34,720 nucleotides of DNA, from assembly GCA_023818375.1 (NCBI GenBank), contig JAMWCC010000089.1, positions 1-34,720 on the forward strand, given 5' to 3'. How positions within the stretch are numbered: the first letter of the stretch is position 1; each line of letters starts with the position of its first letter. Source of the DNA: Candidatus Omnitrophota bacterium. GTDB lineage: Bacteria; Ratteibacteria; UBA8468; B48-G9; DTJG01. The position numbers and the translations under genes were made by a program. Positions 1-8,293 of the stretch are shown piece after piece. Below the pieces are notes generated by a model. The model was not told where the DNA came from and did no database searches. It was given only the letters and a program-made list of their open reading frames with translations.

Positions 1-84
1 CAAGGAATTTCCACTCCATTTTTTTATTATACAGTCCCGGCTATTCTATTACAATGGCTTGAATTGAAAGCGAAATTATTGTAG
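1..84 (+). CDS. Possible 3' tail of an upstream gene (partial)
   Basis: Frame 1 is open from the window edge to a TAG at 82-84 and would encode the last 27 residues of a protein (ending LELKAKLL). The other two forward frames close a little earlier (stops near 65 and 58), so the choice of frame is not secure. No family is recognisable from so few residues. The following GH51 gene starts 25 bases later with its own ribosome binding site, so an upstream co-directional gene would fit. Confidence 0.2.
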   Translation, partial: QGISTPFFYYTVPAILLQWLELKAKLL

Positions 85-109
85 GATACCTTGATAAAAA
101 GGAGTTATT

Positions 110-1642
110 ATGAAGGCACATATTATTGTTGATTCTTCAAAAGTCATCGGAAGGAAAAGTCCATATTTTTTTGGTTCTTTTATTGAGCATGTTCATCAGT
201 GTGTGTATCCTGGCATTTTTGACCCGAAATCCGTTTTTGCTGATGAAAATGGCTTTAGAAAGGATGTTATTGAAGAGATCAGGACTCTTGCTCCTGGTAC
301 GATACGCTGGCCTGGCGGAAATTTTTCCTCCTGGTATCACTGGAAGCAAGGAATTGGATCAAAAGAAAAAAGAAAGACAATGATTTCCTATGCCGATGAT
401 ATCATAAGGGAAGAAAGCCATCTTTTTGGCACAGATGAATATGTAAAATTCTGCAATCAGGTAGGAACAACACCATATATTACAGTAAATGCTGGTGATG
501 GAACACCACGAGAAGCAGCAGAATGGGTTGAATACTGTAATTATTCAGGAAATACATACTATGCTGACCTGCGCAGAAAAAATGGTAATAATCAGCCGTT
601 TGGAGTGAAATACTGGGAAATAGGTAATGAGATTTATGGCGACTGGCAGGTAGGAACCAAGGATGCAGTTGAATATAGTAAAGCACTTATAGAATTTTCA
701 AAGGCAATGAAAAGGATTGATCCATCAATAAAAGTCGTTGCTGTTGGTATGGGAAAACACGATCCTGACTGGGACAGGATAGTTCTGGATACTGCCTGGG
801 ATTATATTGATGGAATTTCAGTCCATATTTACATTGGAAGGCATGAGTATTTTGATTCATTCGGACAGATTTTTACAATTGCTGACCATCTAAGAAAAAT
901 GGAAGATGACATCATAAGAATTGCTGAGCAAAAGAAATCAAAGAAAAACATATTTCTTGCACTTTCAGAGTGGGGCATCTGGTACAAAAAAGGGCATAAA
1001 GATAATCTTGATGAAGTTTATAACCTCAAGGATGGACTTGTCTTTGCAGGTGTAATGAACCTGCTACTGAAATTCTGTAGAACTCTCCAATTTACACACC
1101 AATCAATGCTTGTCAATTGTCTCGGGCTTATAAGGACAAAACCTGATAGGATTGTGAGACAAACAATTTATTATCCTTTCTCGCTTTTTGCTAATCACAC
1201 AGGAGATACAGTCCTTGCGCCCCAAGTATGGAGTGAAGGTTTTTCCTGCAAGGACTACAGATATTTCCCCTGGCCCACATTTGATGTTGGTAAGGATAAT
1301 TTTCAGTTAGATGAAAGCAAGGTTCCACAAATACATAATATACCATACCTTGATGTATCAGCGACATTGAATTCGAAGACTGACGAACTGTGCCTGATTG
1401 TTGTAAACAGGCATCCTGAGAAAGCAATAAATACAACCATTGAATTTCGCGGATATGAATGCGAAAATAATATTTATGTTATGGTTGTCAATGGAGATGA
1501 TGTTTATGCGACAAATGATTTTGGAAAAGAAAATGTGAAGATGGAAAAGTTTGAAGAAAAAATAGAGCCAAAAAGTATAAAATTTAGCTTTCAACCGCAT
1601 TCAATCACTGCATTGAAAATCAAAACAAGGAAGGCAGAATGA
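110..1642 (+). CDS. GH51 alpha-L-arabinofuranosidase
   Basis: This 510-aa protein should release terminal alpha-L-arabinofuranosyl groups from arabinose-containing oligosaccharides by a retaining mechanism. It has no signal peptide, so it is probably cytoplasmic. Seen in sequence: the GH51 N-terminal pattern FGSFIEH near residues 21-27, the substrate-loop motif RWPGGN at 66-71, the acid/base glutamate in GNE (E174) and the nucleophile in SEWG (E287). The C-terminal 130 residues form the usual beta-sandwich, ending in a hydrophobic 'HSITALKI' strand. Length is normal for the family. The ATG is preceded by AAAGGAG at good spacing. The stop overlaps the start of the next gene by ATGA, so the two are probably translationally coupled. 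Some GH51 members act as endoglucanases, so substrate identity is less certain than the family. Confidence 0.93.
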   Translation: MKAHIIVDSSKVIGRKSPYFFGSFIEHVHQCVYPGIFDPKSVFADENGFRKDVIEEIRTLAPGTIRWPGGNFSSWYHWKQGIGSKEKRKTMISYADDIIREESHLFGTDEYVKFCNQVGTTPYITVNAGDGTPREAAEWVEYCNYSGNTYYADLRRKNGNNQPFGVKYWEIGNEIYGDWQVGTKDAVEYSKALIEFSKAMKRIDPSIKVVAVGMGKHDPDWDRIVLDTAWDYIDGISVHIYIGRHEYFDSFGQIFTIADHLRKMEDDIIRIAEQKKSKKNIFLALSEWGIWYKKGHKDNLDEVYNLKDGLVFAGVMNLLLKFCRTLQFTHQSMLVNCLGLIRTKPDRIVRQTIYYPFSLFANHTGDTVLAPQVWSEGFSCKDYRYFPWPTFDVGKDNFQLDESKVPQIHNIPYLDVSATLNSKTDELCLIVVNRHPEKAINTTIEFRGYECENNIYVMVVNGDDVYATNDFGKENVKMEKFEEKIEPKSIKFSFQPHSITALKIKTRKAE

Positions 1643-2826
1643 ACAGACTGAATACGCTCGTTATTGGTGGTGGAATGATTACAAAACAGGTTATTTTGCC
1701 GGTACTGGCTCAGGAAAAAAGAAAAGGAAAAATCTCATCAATAACTGTTGCTTCAAGACGAAAGGAAACAATCCAGCAATTGAAGGATATATTCCCGCAA
1801 GAAAATCTGAAAGGATATCCTGAAAAAAATGATGAACAGCCTGATGCATGGAAGATTGCACTAAAAAACTTAGAAAAACCTGGTCTTGTCATTATTGCAA
1901 CACCTGATGACCTGCATGCAGAAATGTGCCTGGAAGCGATTGAATATGGTTTTGATGTGATAGTTCAGAAACCACTGTGTTTGAAAACAGAGGATGCAAA
2001 ACAGATTTTGAACTCTTCAAGAGAAAAGGGATGCTATGTATTTACTGACCTTCACAAAAGACATGACCTGGCGCTGAGAGCATTACAGTATAAATACACA
2101 AGAGGAGAAATGGGAGAGGTTTTGTGCTGCCATGCCTGGCATGAACAAAGAAGAGATATACCCCTTAAATATTTCAAGAACTGGTGTGAAAGAAGCAGTC
2201 CCCTTGAATATTTAGGAACTCATTATATAGACATGTTCTATTTTGTTACAGGACTTAAACCTGAAAAAGTCATTGCGAAGGGACAGAAAAAACTGCTTAA
2301 ATCACTCGGTTATGACGCATTTGATGCCTGCCAGGCATTCATCAACTGGGAAAATGGAGCAGTAGAATATCTTCAAACATCCTGGATATTGCCTGAAGAA
2401 AATCCATGCCTTTCTAATCAGGGTTTTCAGATGACATGTACACAGGGAGAATTCAGGGCTGACAATGCGAACAGAAATTCAAATTTTTCAACAACAAAAA
2501 ATGGTTATGAGCTTTTCAATCCATACTTTTTCAAGCCATATATTGACTGGGATAATCCAGAGATTGATATGTACCTTGGCTATGGTGCAGACAGCATCAT
2601 TCAGGCAATTGATGATTGCATCAGAATCCTTAATGAAACGAGTGGGCTTAAAGAAAAACAGGCACTTGAAAAAAGAAAACAGCTATTATCAGAATTTGAA
2701 AAAACAAGACCTTTGCCCAATCAGGCAATCATCAGTGTTTCTGTGATTGAAGCAGGAAAAATGAGTATGATTAAAGATGGTAAGCCTGTAATAATTGATG
2801 ATGATTTCTTTCTGCATTATGAGTAA
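1639..2826 (+). CDS. Gfo/Idh/MocA-family oxidoreductase (EKP variant QKP)
   Basis: This is a predicted NAD(P)-dependent sugar or inositol dehydrogenase of 395 aa. Seen in sequence: an N-terminal Rossmann start VIGGGMITK at about 8-16, the strand LVIIATPDDLH near 83-93, and the catalytic-lysine motif as QKP (110-112) where most relatives have EKP. A family-typical GTHYID with His195 and Asp198 lies in the C-terminal alpha/beta domain. The gene overlaps the GH51 stop by four bases (ATGA). It may therefore oxidise a sugar released by the arabinofuranosidase, but that is inference from context. It ends 38 bases before the converging 3' end of another Gfo/Idh gene. The substrate cannot be read from sequence. 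The cofactor-binding glycine pattern (GGGM) is slightly atypical. Confidence 0.88.
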   Translation: MNRLNTLVIGGGMITKQVILPVLAQEKRKGKISSITVASRRKETIQQLKDIFPQENLKGYPEKNDEQPDAWKIALKNLEKPGLVIIATPDDLHAEMCLEAIEYGFDVIVQKPLCLKTEDAKQILNSSREKGCYVFTDLHKRHDLALRALQYKYTRGEMGEVLCCHAWHEQRRDIPLKYFKNWCERSSPLEYLGTHYIDMFYFVTGLKPEKVIAKGQKKLLKSLGYDAFDACQAFINWENGAVEYLQTSWILPEENPCLSNQGFQMTCTQGEFRADNANRNSNFSTTKNGYELFNPYFFKPYIDWDNPEIDMYLGYGADSIIQAIDDCIRILNETSGLKEKQALEKRKQLLSEFEKTRPLPNQAIISVSVIEAGKMSMIKDGKPVIIDDDFFLHYE

Positions 2827-2864
2827 AATCCTTTAAATGGCTTGCCGGGACATTTACCTGAGTT

Positions 2865-4061
2865 TCACGGCATTTTCACTTCAAAGAACTGTCTTTTTTC
2901 TGCTGATTCCCTTGCCCACAGGCAGGTTAATGCGCTTATTATTCCTGCTTCTATTGGAGACCGAGAAGTTCTTTTTTCTTTCATAGCCATCAAAAAATCA
3001 TAGGCAAGCTCCCTGTCTCCCCCAGCATGTGGCAAATTCCCGGTGAATTCAATCTTTTCAACAACTGGAGTGAAATGGTCATATATTATTACTGTGTTGC
3101 GATACCAGTCAAAATCAATTGTTCCTTTATAGCCGTATAACCTTGCTCCTCTTCTACCAACTGCCTGGTTTCTTACAAAGAAATTCTGGCTGTAGCTTAC
3201 CTGCACGCCATTATCAAGCTCAATAAGTGCATTTCCACTGTCTTCATTCTTTATTTCTTTTGAAAACATACACTTTTGCCAGTCGTTCCAGTCAACCTTT
3301 TCACCCATAAATCTTTTGTAAAATAGATTGAATGGACTTTCAATACATTCCATTTTCTCATCACAATCTTTACACAAAAGTTCGAAAGGTTTATCCCTTT
3401 TTCCATAAATCCTTTGAGAATTCATTGCTGCAACAATTTTTGGTTTTCTTCCTGTGAGATAAAAAATATAGTCAAAGTCATGGGTTGCCTTCTGCAAAAA
3501 CAGTCCACCAACTTCGTGGTAATTCCTATACCAGTTGTTGAAATAAACAGAACCATAGGGAACATCGTTCCAGGCAACAACATGCTCAACATCTCCGATC
3601 CTTCCTGAATCTATAATCTGTTTTACCTTTTGTACCATTGGACTGAGCCTCAATGGAAAGGAAACTACTGTTGGAGCAGGATAATTTTGAAAAGCTTTAT
3701 CAAGCATTTTAATCTGCTCAAAAGTAATTGCGACTGGCTTTTCAAGAAACAATGGAAGTTTTCTTTTTGCAACCTTACATGCCATTTCAGTATGGAGATG
3801 GCATCTTGTGCCTATCATAACCCCATCCAGTTCAACACTATCAAGCATCTCATCGGCACAAGAAAAATATTTTGTCTCCTGCATGAGTTCAGGGTCTATG
3901 GTTTTTCTAAAGATCTGCTTTTTTTCTTTCACAGCTTTTTCTATCTCTTCCCATGCAGGGTCTGCAATGGCTGCAATTTTGTATGGAATACCAAAAACTT
4001 TCATTGATACTGCCATACCAGAGATCCTTCCACCAAATCCTATTATTCCAACTCTTAACAT
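2865..4061 (-). CDS. Gfo/Idh/MocA-family oxidoreductase with cysteine-rich insert
   Basis: This 398-aa predicted NAD(P)-dependent dehydrogenase has a Rossmann start VGIIGFGGRISG, the canonical LEKP catalytic-lysine motif, and KATHDFDYIFYLTG carrying the catalytic-site histidine and aspartate. A cysteine-rich insertion (CKDCDEKMEC, then CMF about 40 residues on) follows the active-site region. Similar CxxC-type inserts occur in one branch of this superfamily and could bind a metal, but no metal has been shown here. The start has a purine-rich GGGGGG site about 4 bases upstream on the - strand. It is the second gene of a - strand pair, 53 bases after the GH10-like gene, and converges on the previous Gfo/Idh gene. 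The substrate is unknown. Confidence 0.88.
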   Translation of the reverse strand: MLRVGIIGFGGRISGMAVSMKVFGIPYKIAAIADPAWEEIEKAVKEKKQIFRKTIDPELMQETKYFSCADEMLDSVELDGVMIGTRCHLHTEMACKVAKRKLPLFLEKPVAITFEQIKMLDKAFQNYPAPTVVSFPLRLSPMVQKVKQIIDSGRIGDVEHVVAWNDVPYGSVYFNNWYRNYHEVGGLFLQKATHDFDYIFYLTGRKPKIVAAMNSQRIYGKRDKPFELLCKDCDEKMECIESPFNLFYKRFMGEKVDWNDWQKCMFSKEIKNEDSGNALIELDNGVQVSYSQNFFVRNQAVGRRGARLYGYKGTIDFDWYRNTVIIYDHFTPVVEKIEFTGNLPHAGGDRELAYDFLMAMKEKRTSRSPIEAGIISALTCLWARESAEKRQFFEVKMP

Positions 4062-4114
4062 ACCGCCCCCCTTTTTTACTTCTTTTGTTGTCTATGCAAT
4101 TTCTGATCGCAATT

Positions 4115-5644
4115 TTAATTAACTTCTGGAAGAATCAAAATTTCCACCCATCCTATTTTTACTTCAATCTTTGAGGTGACCTCAATTAAATTATATCCCC
4201 TGTTTACTGCATTTGGCAAAACTTCATAACCATACAATGGAAATTCTGGGCAAGGTTTTTCAATATTAAAAGTACCTTTAAAATTACATATCTCACCATT
4301 CAATCTAACTTCCAAAGAATTGCTCTCCAGTTGTACATTATTTTCTATTCCTAACAAAACGATAACCTTTTCAAAATCTGGTTTTGGCCCAATATGAACA
4401 CGAAACTCATTTGGAACATTAGGTTTGCACTCACACGGTAAAAGATAACCTTTAGGCATGCCGGGTGCGAATGTATCCTGATATGTGATTACGTGTCTTC
4501 TTTTTTTGCCTACGATAGTACGCAGATCACCTATTTCCCGCAATAAAGTGGGATAGTTTGAAACATCTTCCATTGCTGTCATTGAATCCATGTAATTAAA
4601 AAGATATATTCTATCAACGCCTCTATCAAGATACGAGGCAGCACTTCCTCTAACTGTCTCAAGGGAGTTTGTTTGATGTAAATTGTACATAGGGTAAGGA
4701 CGGATCAAAACCTCAAACCCTGCTGCTAATATTGTATTGGTACCTTCAAGCAATCCTTTCCAGGTTTCTACTGGCATATCATTATCAATAGTAGCCCAGA
4801 AAGGTGTGATTACTATCATATCAACCAGTCTGTTTTTAGCCCAAAACACTGGGTCCATCCCAAGTCCAAGAGAAGTTTCATAGCTCCTGGGAACACGTGC
4901 AGAAAGTTTTATCCTGTGGCTCCTTTTTTCTTCCCAGTAATCTGCAAGTTTACGAACATCTTTCATAAATTCATTAAGGATCTGTACTCCTTGTGTTTCA
5001 AACCCAGGTCTGAAATGATAGCCAAATCTCATCCAGTCGAGCTCGAATCCATCAAAATCATAACGTTCAAACAACTCTTCTATTAATTTCATATGGTGTT
5101 GTCTCACTTCTTTTCTACTATAATCAAAAGCTCGGTCTGTCCCTCTAGAAAATCTATAAGGAACACGATAGAACTGAGGATTTTCACGCCAAAAGGTACT
5201 GTGTAAAAATGCATTTACATCATTAACACTGTGAACATCATTCATTCTCATCGAAATCCATGGTGAAATTCCAAGTTCTCTACATCTTTTAATCCATACC
5301 TTATAAACATCTATACCGTCTTTAGCAAGCCGCCATGCAGTATGAACCCATTTTATTGCAGCTTTTCTTTCTTCCGGATCAAGACTTGCAAATAATGCTT
5401 GATCTTCAGATAGTTCTGGATTATAACCTTTCCAGATCGGTTCCCAAACACTACTATCGTAGCTTGTTCGCATGCAATTGGGACAAATCATAATCTCTTT
5501 TACTTGAGTTTTTGCATATTGGTCTACCCATGAGGCAACCTTGTCTGGATCAAGTTTTTGGTAAGCACGGGTAAAAAAATAATGAGAATTGTCTTCATTT
5601 AATGCTATTCCAGGGAACTCATTATTCATATTTTCACGTTCCAT
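4115..5644 (-). CDS. GH10-like (GHL) TIM-barrel protein
   Basis: This 509-aa protein looks like a glycosyl-hydrolase-like TIM barrel related to 'family 10 glycosylhydrolase' annotations. Seen in sequence: beta-strand/loop motifs HTAWRLAKDGIDVY, LGISPWISMRMNDVH, and the barrel motif DFDGFELDWMRF at about 196-207, whose E201 and D203 are candidate catalytic acids. Later strands follow (MIVITPFWATID, DRIYLFNYMDSM). From about residue 400 a beta-sandwich tail begins (GYLLPCECKPN onward). No signal peptide is visible. The ATG is preceded by AAGGGAG on the - strand; a second in-frame ATG five codons in has no comparable site. It leads the - strand pair with a Gfo/Idh gene and diverges from parA. 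Substrate and even hydrolase activity are unproven for most of these families. Confidence 0.7.
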   Translation of the reverse strand: MERENMNNEFPGIALNEDNSHYFFTRAYQKLDPDKVASWVDQYAKTQVKEIMICPNCMRTSYDSSVWEPIWKGYNPELSEDQALFASLDPEERKAAIKWVHTAWRLAKDGIDVYKVWIKRCRELGISPWISMRMNDVHSVNDVNAFLHSTFWRENPQFYRVPYRFSRGTDRAFDYSRKEVRQHHMKLIEELFERYDFDGFELDWMRFGYHFRPGFETQGVQILNEFMKDVRKLADYWEEKRSHRIKLSARVPRSYETSLGLGMDPVFWAKNRLVDMIVITPFWATIDNDMPVETWKGLLEGTNTILAAGFEVLIRPYPMYNLHQTNSLETVRGSAASYLDRGVDRIYLFNYMDSMTAMEDVSNYPTLLREIGDLRTIVGKKRRHVITYQDTFAPGMPKGYLLPCECKPNVPNEFRVHIGPKPDFEKVIVLLGIENNVQLESNSLEVRLNGEICNFKGTFNIEKPCPEFPLYGYEVLPNAVNRGYNLIEVTSKIEVKIGWVEILILPEVN

Positions 5645-5703
5645 GATAGCTCCCTTGTAAATCTCCTAATTTTAATTATAATCAATTGGGCATCAGATCA
5701 TAT

Positions 5704-5732
5704 TTTACTTTTTGACATTTTACCATTATACT
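5704..5732 (+). promoter_or_regulatory. Possible promoter placing the parA start at or near the 5' end of the mRNA
   Basis: TATACT (5727-5732) is a fair -10 box. Seventeen bases upstream lies TTTACT (5704-5709), a weak -35. Transcription would start about at the A of the ATG at 5739, which has no Shine-Dalgarno sequence. A better -35 match, TTGACA (5712-5717), is also present, but the -10 it would pair with overlaps the ATG. Sequence-only proposal. Confidence 0.25.
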
Positions 5733-5738
5733 GTTTAT

Positions 5739-6518
5739 ATGGCAACAATTTATTCAATTACAAATCAAAAGGGTGGTGTCGGAAAAACAACAACATGCCT
5801 GTGTCTTGGCTCTGCACTTGCTGAAGAAGGATATAAAGTTTTGCTCGTTGATTTTGATCCGCAGGCAGGTTTAACTGTCTCTTTAGGTTATGACCCTGAT
5901 TCTTTTTCAAAAACAATCTATGACTCACTCATTAATTGCGAGCAATATCCATTGAAGGAAGTCCTTATTGCTACAAAAATCAACAACCTTTTTGTTGTTC
6001 CGTCGAATCTTGACCTAGCAGGTGCAGAAGGAGAATTAATTGGTGAAATCGGCTGGGATAGAAATCTTAAAGAGGCACTTGCTGAAATAAAAAATGACTA
6101 TGATTTCATTTTTATTGATTGCCCACCAAGTTTAGGAGTACTTACAACAAATGCCCTGATATGTGCGGATGCAGTAATTATCCCGGTACAAACAGAATAT
6201 CTTGCGCTGCGTGGACTAAAACAGCTTGAAAACATTATTGCAAAAGTGAGAAAAAAGGGGAATCCAAAACTGAGAAAAAGAATTTTAAGGACAATGCACA
6301 ATACAAGAACCCTTCATTCAAAAGAAGTGGTTGAAGAGCTTGAAAAAATATTTCCGCAGGAGGTTTTCAGTACAATTATAAAAAGGACTGTGAAATTTGC
6401 AGATGCAACACTTGCAGGTTTGCCAATAATTCAATATGCAAAAACTTCTGAAGCAGCAGATGCCTATAGAAACCTTGCCAAGGAGGTGATTGAAGATGCC
6501 AAAACGGCCATCTCTTAA
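5739..6518 (+). CDS. parA: ParA/Soj-type partition ATPase
   Basis: This 259-aa ATPase should move or position DNA (or another cargo) together with a DNA-binding partner. Seen in sequence: the deviant Walker A KGGVGKTTT with its signature lysine, the Walker A' segment LLVDFDPQAG, and the Walker B region FIFIDCPPSLGVLT. The later part is typical Soj (VIIPVQTEYLALRGL). The ORF track begins at TTG 5712. I chose ATG 5739 because the protein then begins MATIYSITNQKGG like other ParA proteins. Neither start has a Shine-Dalgarno sequence, so leaderless initiation is possible. The next gene overlaps its 3' end and encodes a small ribbon-helix-helix protein instead of ParB. This resembles plasmid type Ib partition cassettes, although the surrounding genes look chromosomal. 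Confidence 0.9.
   Translation: MATIYSITNQKGGVGKTTTCLCLGSALAEEGYKVLLVDFDPQAGLTVSLGYDPDSFSKTIYDSLINCEQYPLKEVLIATKINNLFVVPSNLDLAGAEGELIGEIGWDRNLKEALAEIKNDYDFIFIDCPPSLGVLTTNALICADAVIIPVQTEYLALRGLKQLENIIAKVRKKGNPKLRKRILRTMHNTRTLHSKEVVEELEKIFPQEVFSTIIKRTVKFADATLAGLPIIQYAKTSEAADAYRNLAKEVIEDAKTAIS
6481..6487 (+). promoter_or_regulatory. Strong ribosome binding site that fixes the RHH protein start
   Basis: AGGAGGT lies eight bases before ATG 6496, inside the 3' end of parA. It supports starting the RHH protein at 6496 instead of the TTG at 6490 given in the ORF track. It also implies that this partner is made at a higher rate than ParA. Confidence 0.75.
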
Positions 6519-6774
6519 AGGTAAAGGCGTTGATATTTTTCTTGGTGAAACAAAAACAAAACAAGAAAAAGAGCTAGAAAAAGGTAAAGCCACCTTCTAC
6601 TTTCCAGAAAGACTGCTTACAGAACTTGATGAAGCATGGTTTTTTTTAAGAAGGATTAACAGAAAAATAAAAAAGTCTGACATTGTTCAGGCTGCACTTG
6701 AAATTACCCTTGAGGGACTAAAAGAAGGAAAGCAAAACAATCCTCTTGTTGAATATTTCAAAAATAAAAGATGA
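6496..6774 (+). CDS. Small ribbon-helix-helix DNA-binding protein, probable ParA partner
   Basis: This is a 92-aa basic protein. An unstructured, lysine-rich N-terminal tail of about 35 residues precedes a beta-strand KATFYFP and two helices (LLTELDEAWFFLRRI and KKSDIVQAALEITL). This is the MetJ/Arc ribbon-helix-helix layout seen in ParG/Omega-like centromere-binding proteins. A flexible basic tail in such partners is known to stimulate ParA ATPase activity; the tail here has the right position and charge. It overlaps the parA 3' end by 23 bases. It probably binds repeated operator or centromere sites as a dimer and may repress its own operon. No obvious iterons are visible just upstream of parA. 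It could also be a plain transcriptional repressor. Confidence 0.72.
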   Translation: MPKRPSLKGKGVDIFLGETKTKQEKELEKGKATFYFPERLLTELDEAWFFLRRINRKIKKSDIVQAALEITLEGLKEGKQNNPLVEYFKNKR

Positions 6775-6791
6775 TATACCCTCCCAAACAG

Positions 6792-6820
6792 GGAACATTG
6801 TTGTGTCAAGGATTGTCTAA
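6792..6820 (+). promoter_or_regulatory. ECF-sigma-type promoter-like element overlapping the sigma factor start
   Basis: GGAACAT (6792-6798), a 17-base spacer and TCTAA (6816-6820) match the consensus and spacing of promoters used by RpoE-like ECF sigma factors. The -10 part runs into the ATG at 6820. A transcript from it would begin inside the coding region, so it may be a chance match or may serve a shorter product. Confidence 0.25.
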
Positions 6821-7401
6821 TGAATAAAGAGGATATCTGCCATCTTGATGATACTCACCTTGTTAAGATTGTTCAGGATGGAAATGACATTGCCGCATTT
6901 GAAATATTGGTAAGGAGATACCAGGATATGGTATACAATATTTGTTTTAGATTTATGGGACAAAAAGAAGAAGCGCTTGATTGTAGTCAGGAAACATTCA
7001 TCAAAGTTTATGAAAATATAAAAAGATTTAAACATCTTTCATCATTTAGAACCTGGATATACAGAATTGCAGTAAATACCTGCAAGAACCATTTATCATC
7101 GCGTCGGTTTAGAAACCAACAGAAAACAGATTACATCAGTGAAAAAATGGAAATTGGAAGTAGTTTTGAATCTCCAGAAGTTTATTTTGAAAAACAGCGG
7201 CTACAAAAAATTGTACAGGATGCCATAGATAAACTACCACTGGATCAGAAGCAATTGATAATACTCAGGGACATACAGCAACTTTCATATCAGGAGATAA
7301 GAGAAATTACAAAACTGCCTGAGGGAACAATAAAATCAAAAATTTCAAGAGCAAGAGAAAAACTCAAAGAGCTTTTGAAGGATATAAAAAATGGAATGTA
7401 A
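6820..7401 (+). CDS. ECF-family RNA polymerase sigma factor (RpoE-like)
   Basis: This 193-aa alternative sigma factor has region 2 at about residues 20-90 (FEILVRRYQDMVYNICFRFMG, then DCSQETFIKVYENI and the -10-recognition stretch FRTWIYRIAVNTCKNHL). Region 4 lies at about 130-185 (LPLDQKQLIILRDIQQLSYQEI, then LPEGTIKSKISRAREKL, the helix-turn-helix that reads the -35 element). There is no extra C-terminal domain. It overlaps the anti-sigma gene by 11 bases, the usual arrangement in which the membrane anti-sigma factor holds the sigma factor inactive. A weak AAGGA precedes the ATG. Its regulon cannot be read from the window, but an RpoE-type promoter-like element lies across its own start. 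Confidence 0.93.
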   Translation: MNKEDICHLDDTHLVKIVQDGNDIAAFEILVRRYQDMVYNICFRFMGQKEEALDCSQETFIKVYENIKRFKHLSSFRTWIYRIAVNTCKNHLSSRRFRNQQKTDYISEKMEIGSSFESPEVYFEKQRLQKIVQDAIDKLPLDQKQLIILRDIQQLSYQEIREITKLPEGTIKSKISRAREKLKELLKDIKNGM

Positions 7402-8293
7402 AGATATTTGTGAAAAATTGTCTGATTTTATTGATGGACTTCTGGCTGAAGACGAAAGAAAACTGATTCAGCAACACATCGACAGATGTGAGAAATGTTT
7501 GGGCAAATATAAAAAAATGAAAGAAACAATTGAGCTGCTACAGACTTTGCCTGAAATTAAGGCACCTGAAAATTTTTCTGAAGGTGTGATACAGAAAATT
7601 AGTGAAAGACAGTTTCAGAAACAACGAAGATTAACATTATGGCTGGGAAGATTTGCATTTGCTGAAATAATTGTGCTTGTCTTGATTATTCTTCTGAACC
7701 AGCCACAAAAGGAACAAATTATCCCAGAAAAAAAAGAAGTGTCTCAAAACATTGCTCAGTCAGAAGTGGTAGAAAGACAGGAAGCGATTTCTAAACAAGA
7801 ATTGGTAAAAAAACAACCAAAAGTAGAAGCACCTGTTTTGTCTGAAAAAAGGATTGTACCAGAAATTTCAATACAGCTGGCGTACAAAACAGCTGTGGCT
7901 GAAAGACCGGTTGAAAAAAGATTGGAAGCAGACAGAATAAAAGAAATCCCTACCGAAAGAAAGGGAGAGCCAATTGCAGCAAGTCCAATGCTGAAAGGAA
8001 AATTACAATTAGGTTCTGGCAATGACATAGCCTGTACTCTTACAGAAAAAACCAGTGTTGAAAGTGAGTTGATTACAATTATTTCAACAGCAAAGGGAAA
8101 AATAATTTCAGAGCAAACCTTTAAAGATACAGAAGTCAGCCAAGTTGTGTGCGTGGAAATTCCTGGACAGGATTATCAGGATTTTATAAAGCGGTTGAAT
8201 GAAAGTTTTCAGATAAGAAACTTGCCTGAAATAAGAGATAAAAATTTTCCAGAAACAAACGTCAGATTAAAAATTGAAATTTTCAGACAATAA
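7391..8293 (+). CDS. Zinc-finger (ZAS) membrane anti-sigma factor
   Basis: This 300-aa protein has the anti-sigma zinc motif HxxxCxxC (His29, Cys33, Cys36) in its N-terminal cytoplasmic domain. A single hydrophobic segment follows at about residues 83-103 (FAEIIVLVLIILLN), then a roughly 195-residue extracytoplasmic part. That part begins with a lysine/glutamate-rich linker and ends in a predicted alpha/beta domain (VVCVEIPGQDYQDFIKRL). This fits a protein that sequesters the upstream ECF sigma factor until an envelope signal is sensed. The C-terminal domain resembles the sensor folds seen in DUF4349-type membrane proteins, but that likeness is weak. Its last 11 bases overlap the 3' end of the convergent LysE-type gene. 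Confidence 0.85.
   Translation: MECKDICEKLSDFIDGLLAEDERKLIQQHIDRCEKCLGKYKKMKETIELLQTLPEIKAPENFSEGVIQKISERQFQKQRRLTLWLGRFAFAEIIVLVLIILLNQPQKEQIIPEKKEVSQNIAQSEVVERQEAISKQELVKKQPKVEAPVLSEKRIVPEISIQLAYKTAVAERPVEKRLEADRIKEIPTERKGEPIAASPMLKGKLQLGSGNDIACTLTEKTSVESELITIISTAKGKIISEQTFKDTEVSQVVCVEIPGQDYQDFIKRLNESFQIRNLPEIRDKNFPETNVRLKIEIFRQ

Noticed and set aside
6778-6795. Short CCC/GGG hairpin after the RHH gene as a terminator
   Set aside because: Only four pairs and no T tract; the region also holds the ECF-type promoter-like boxes.
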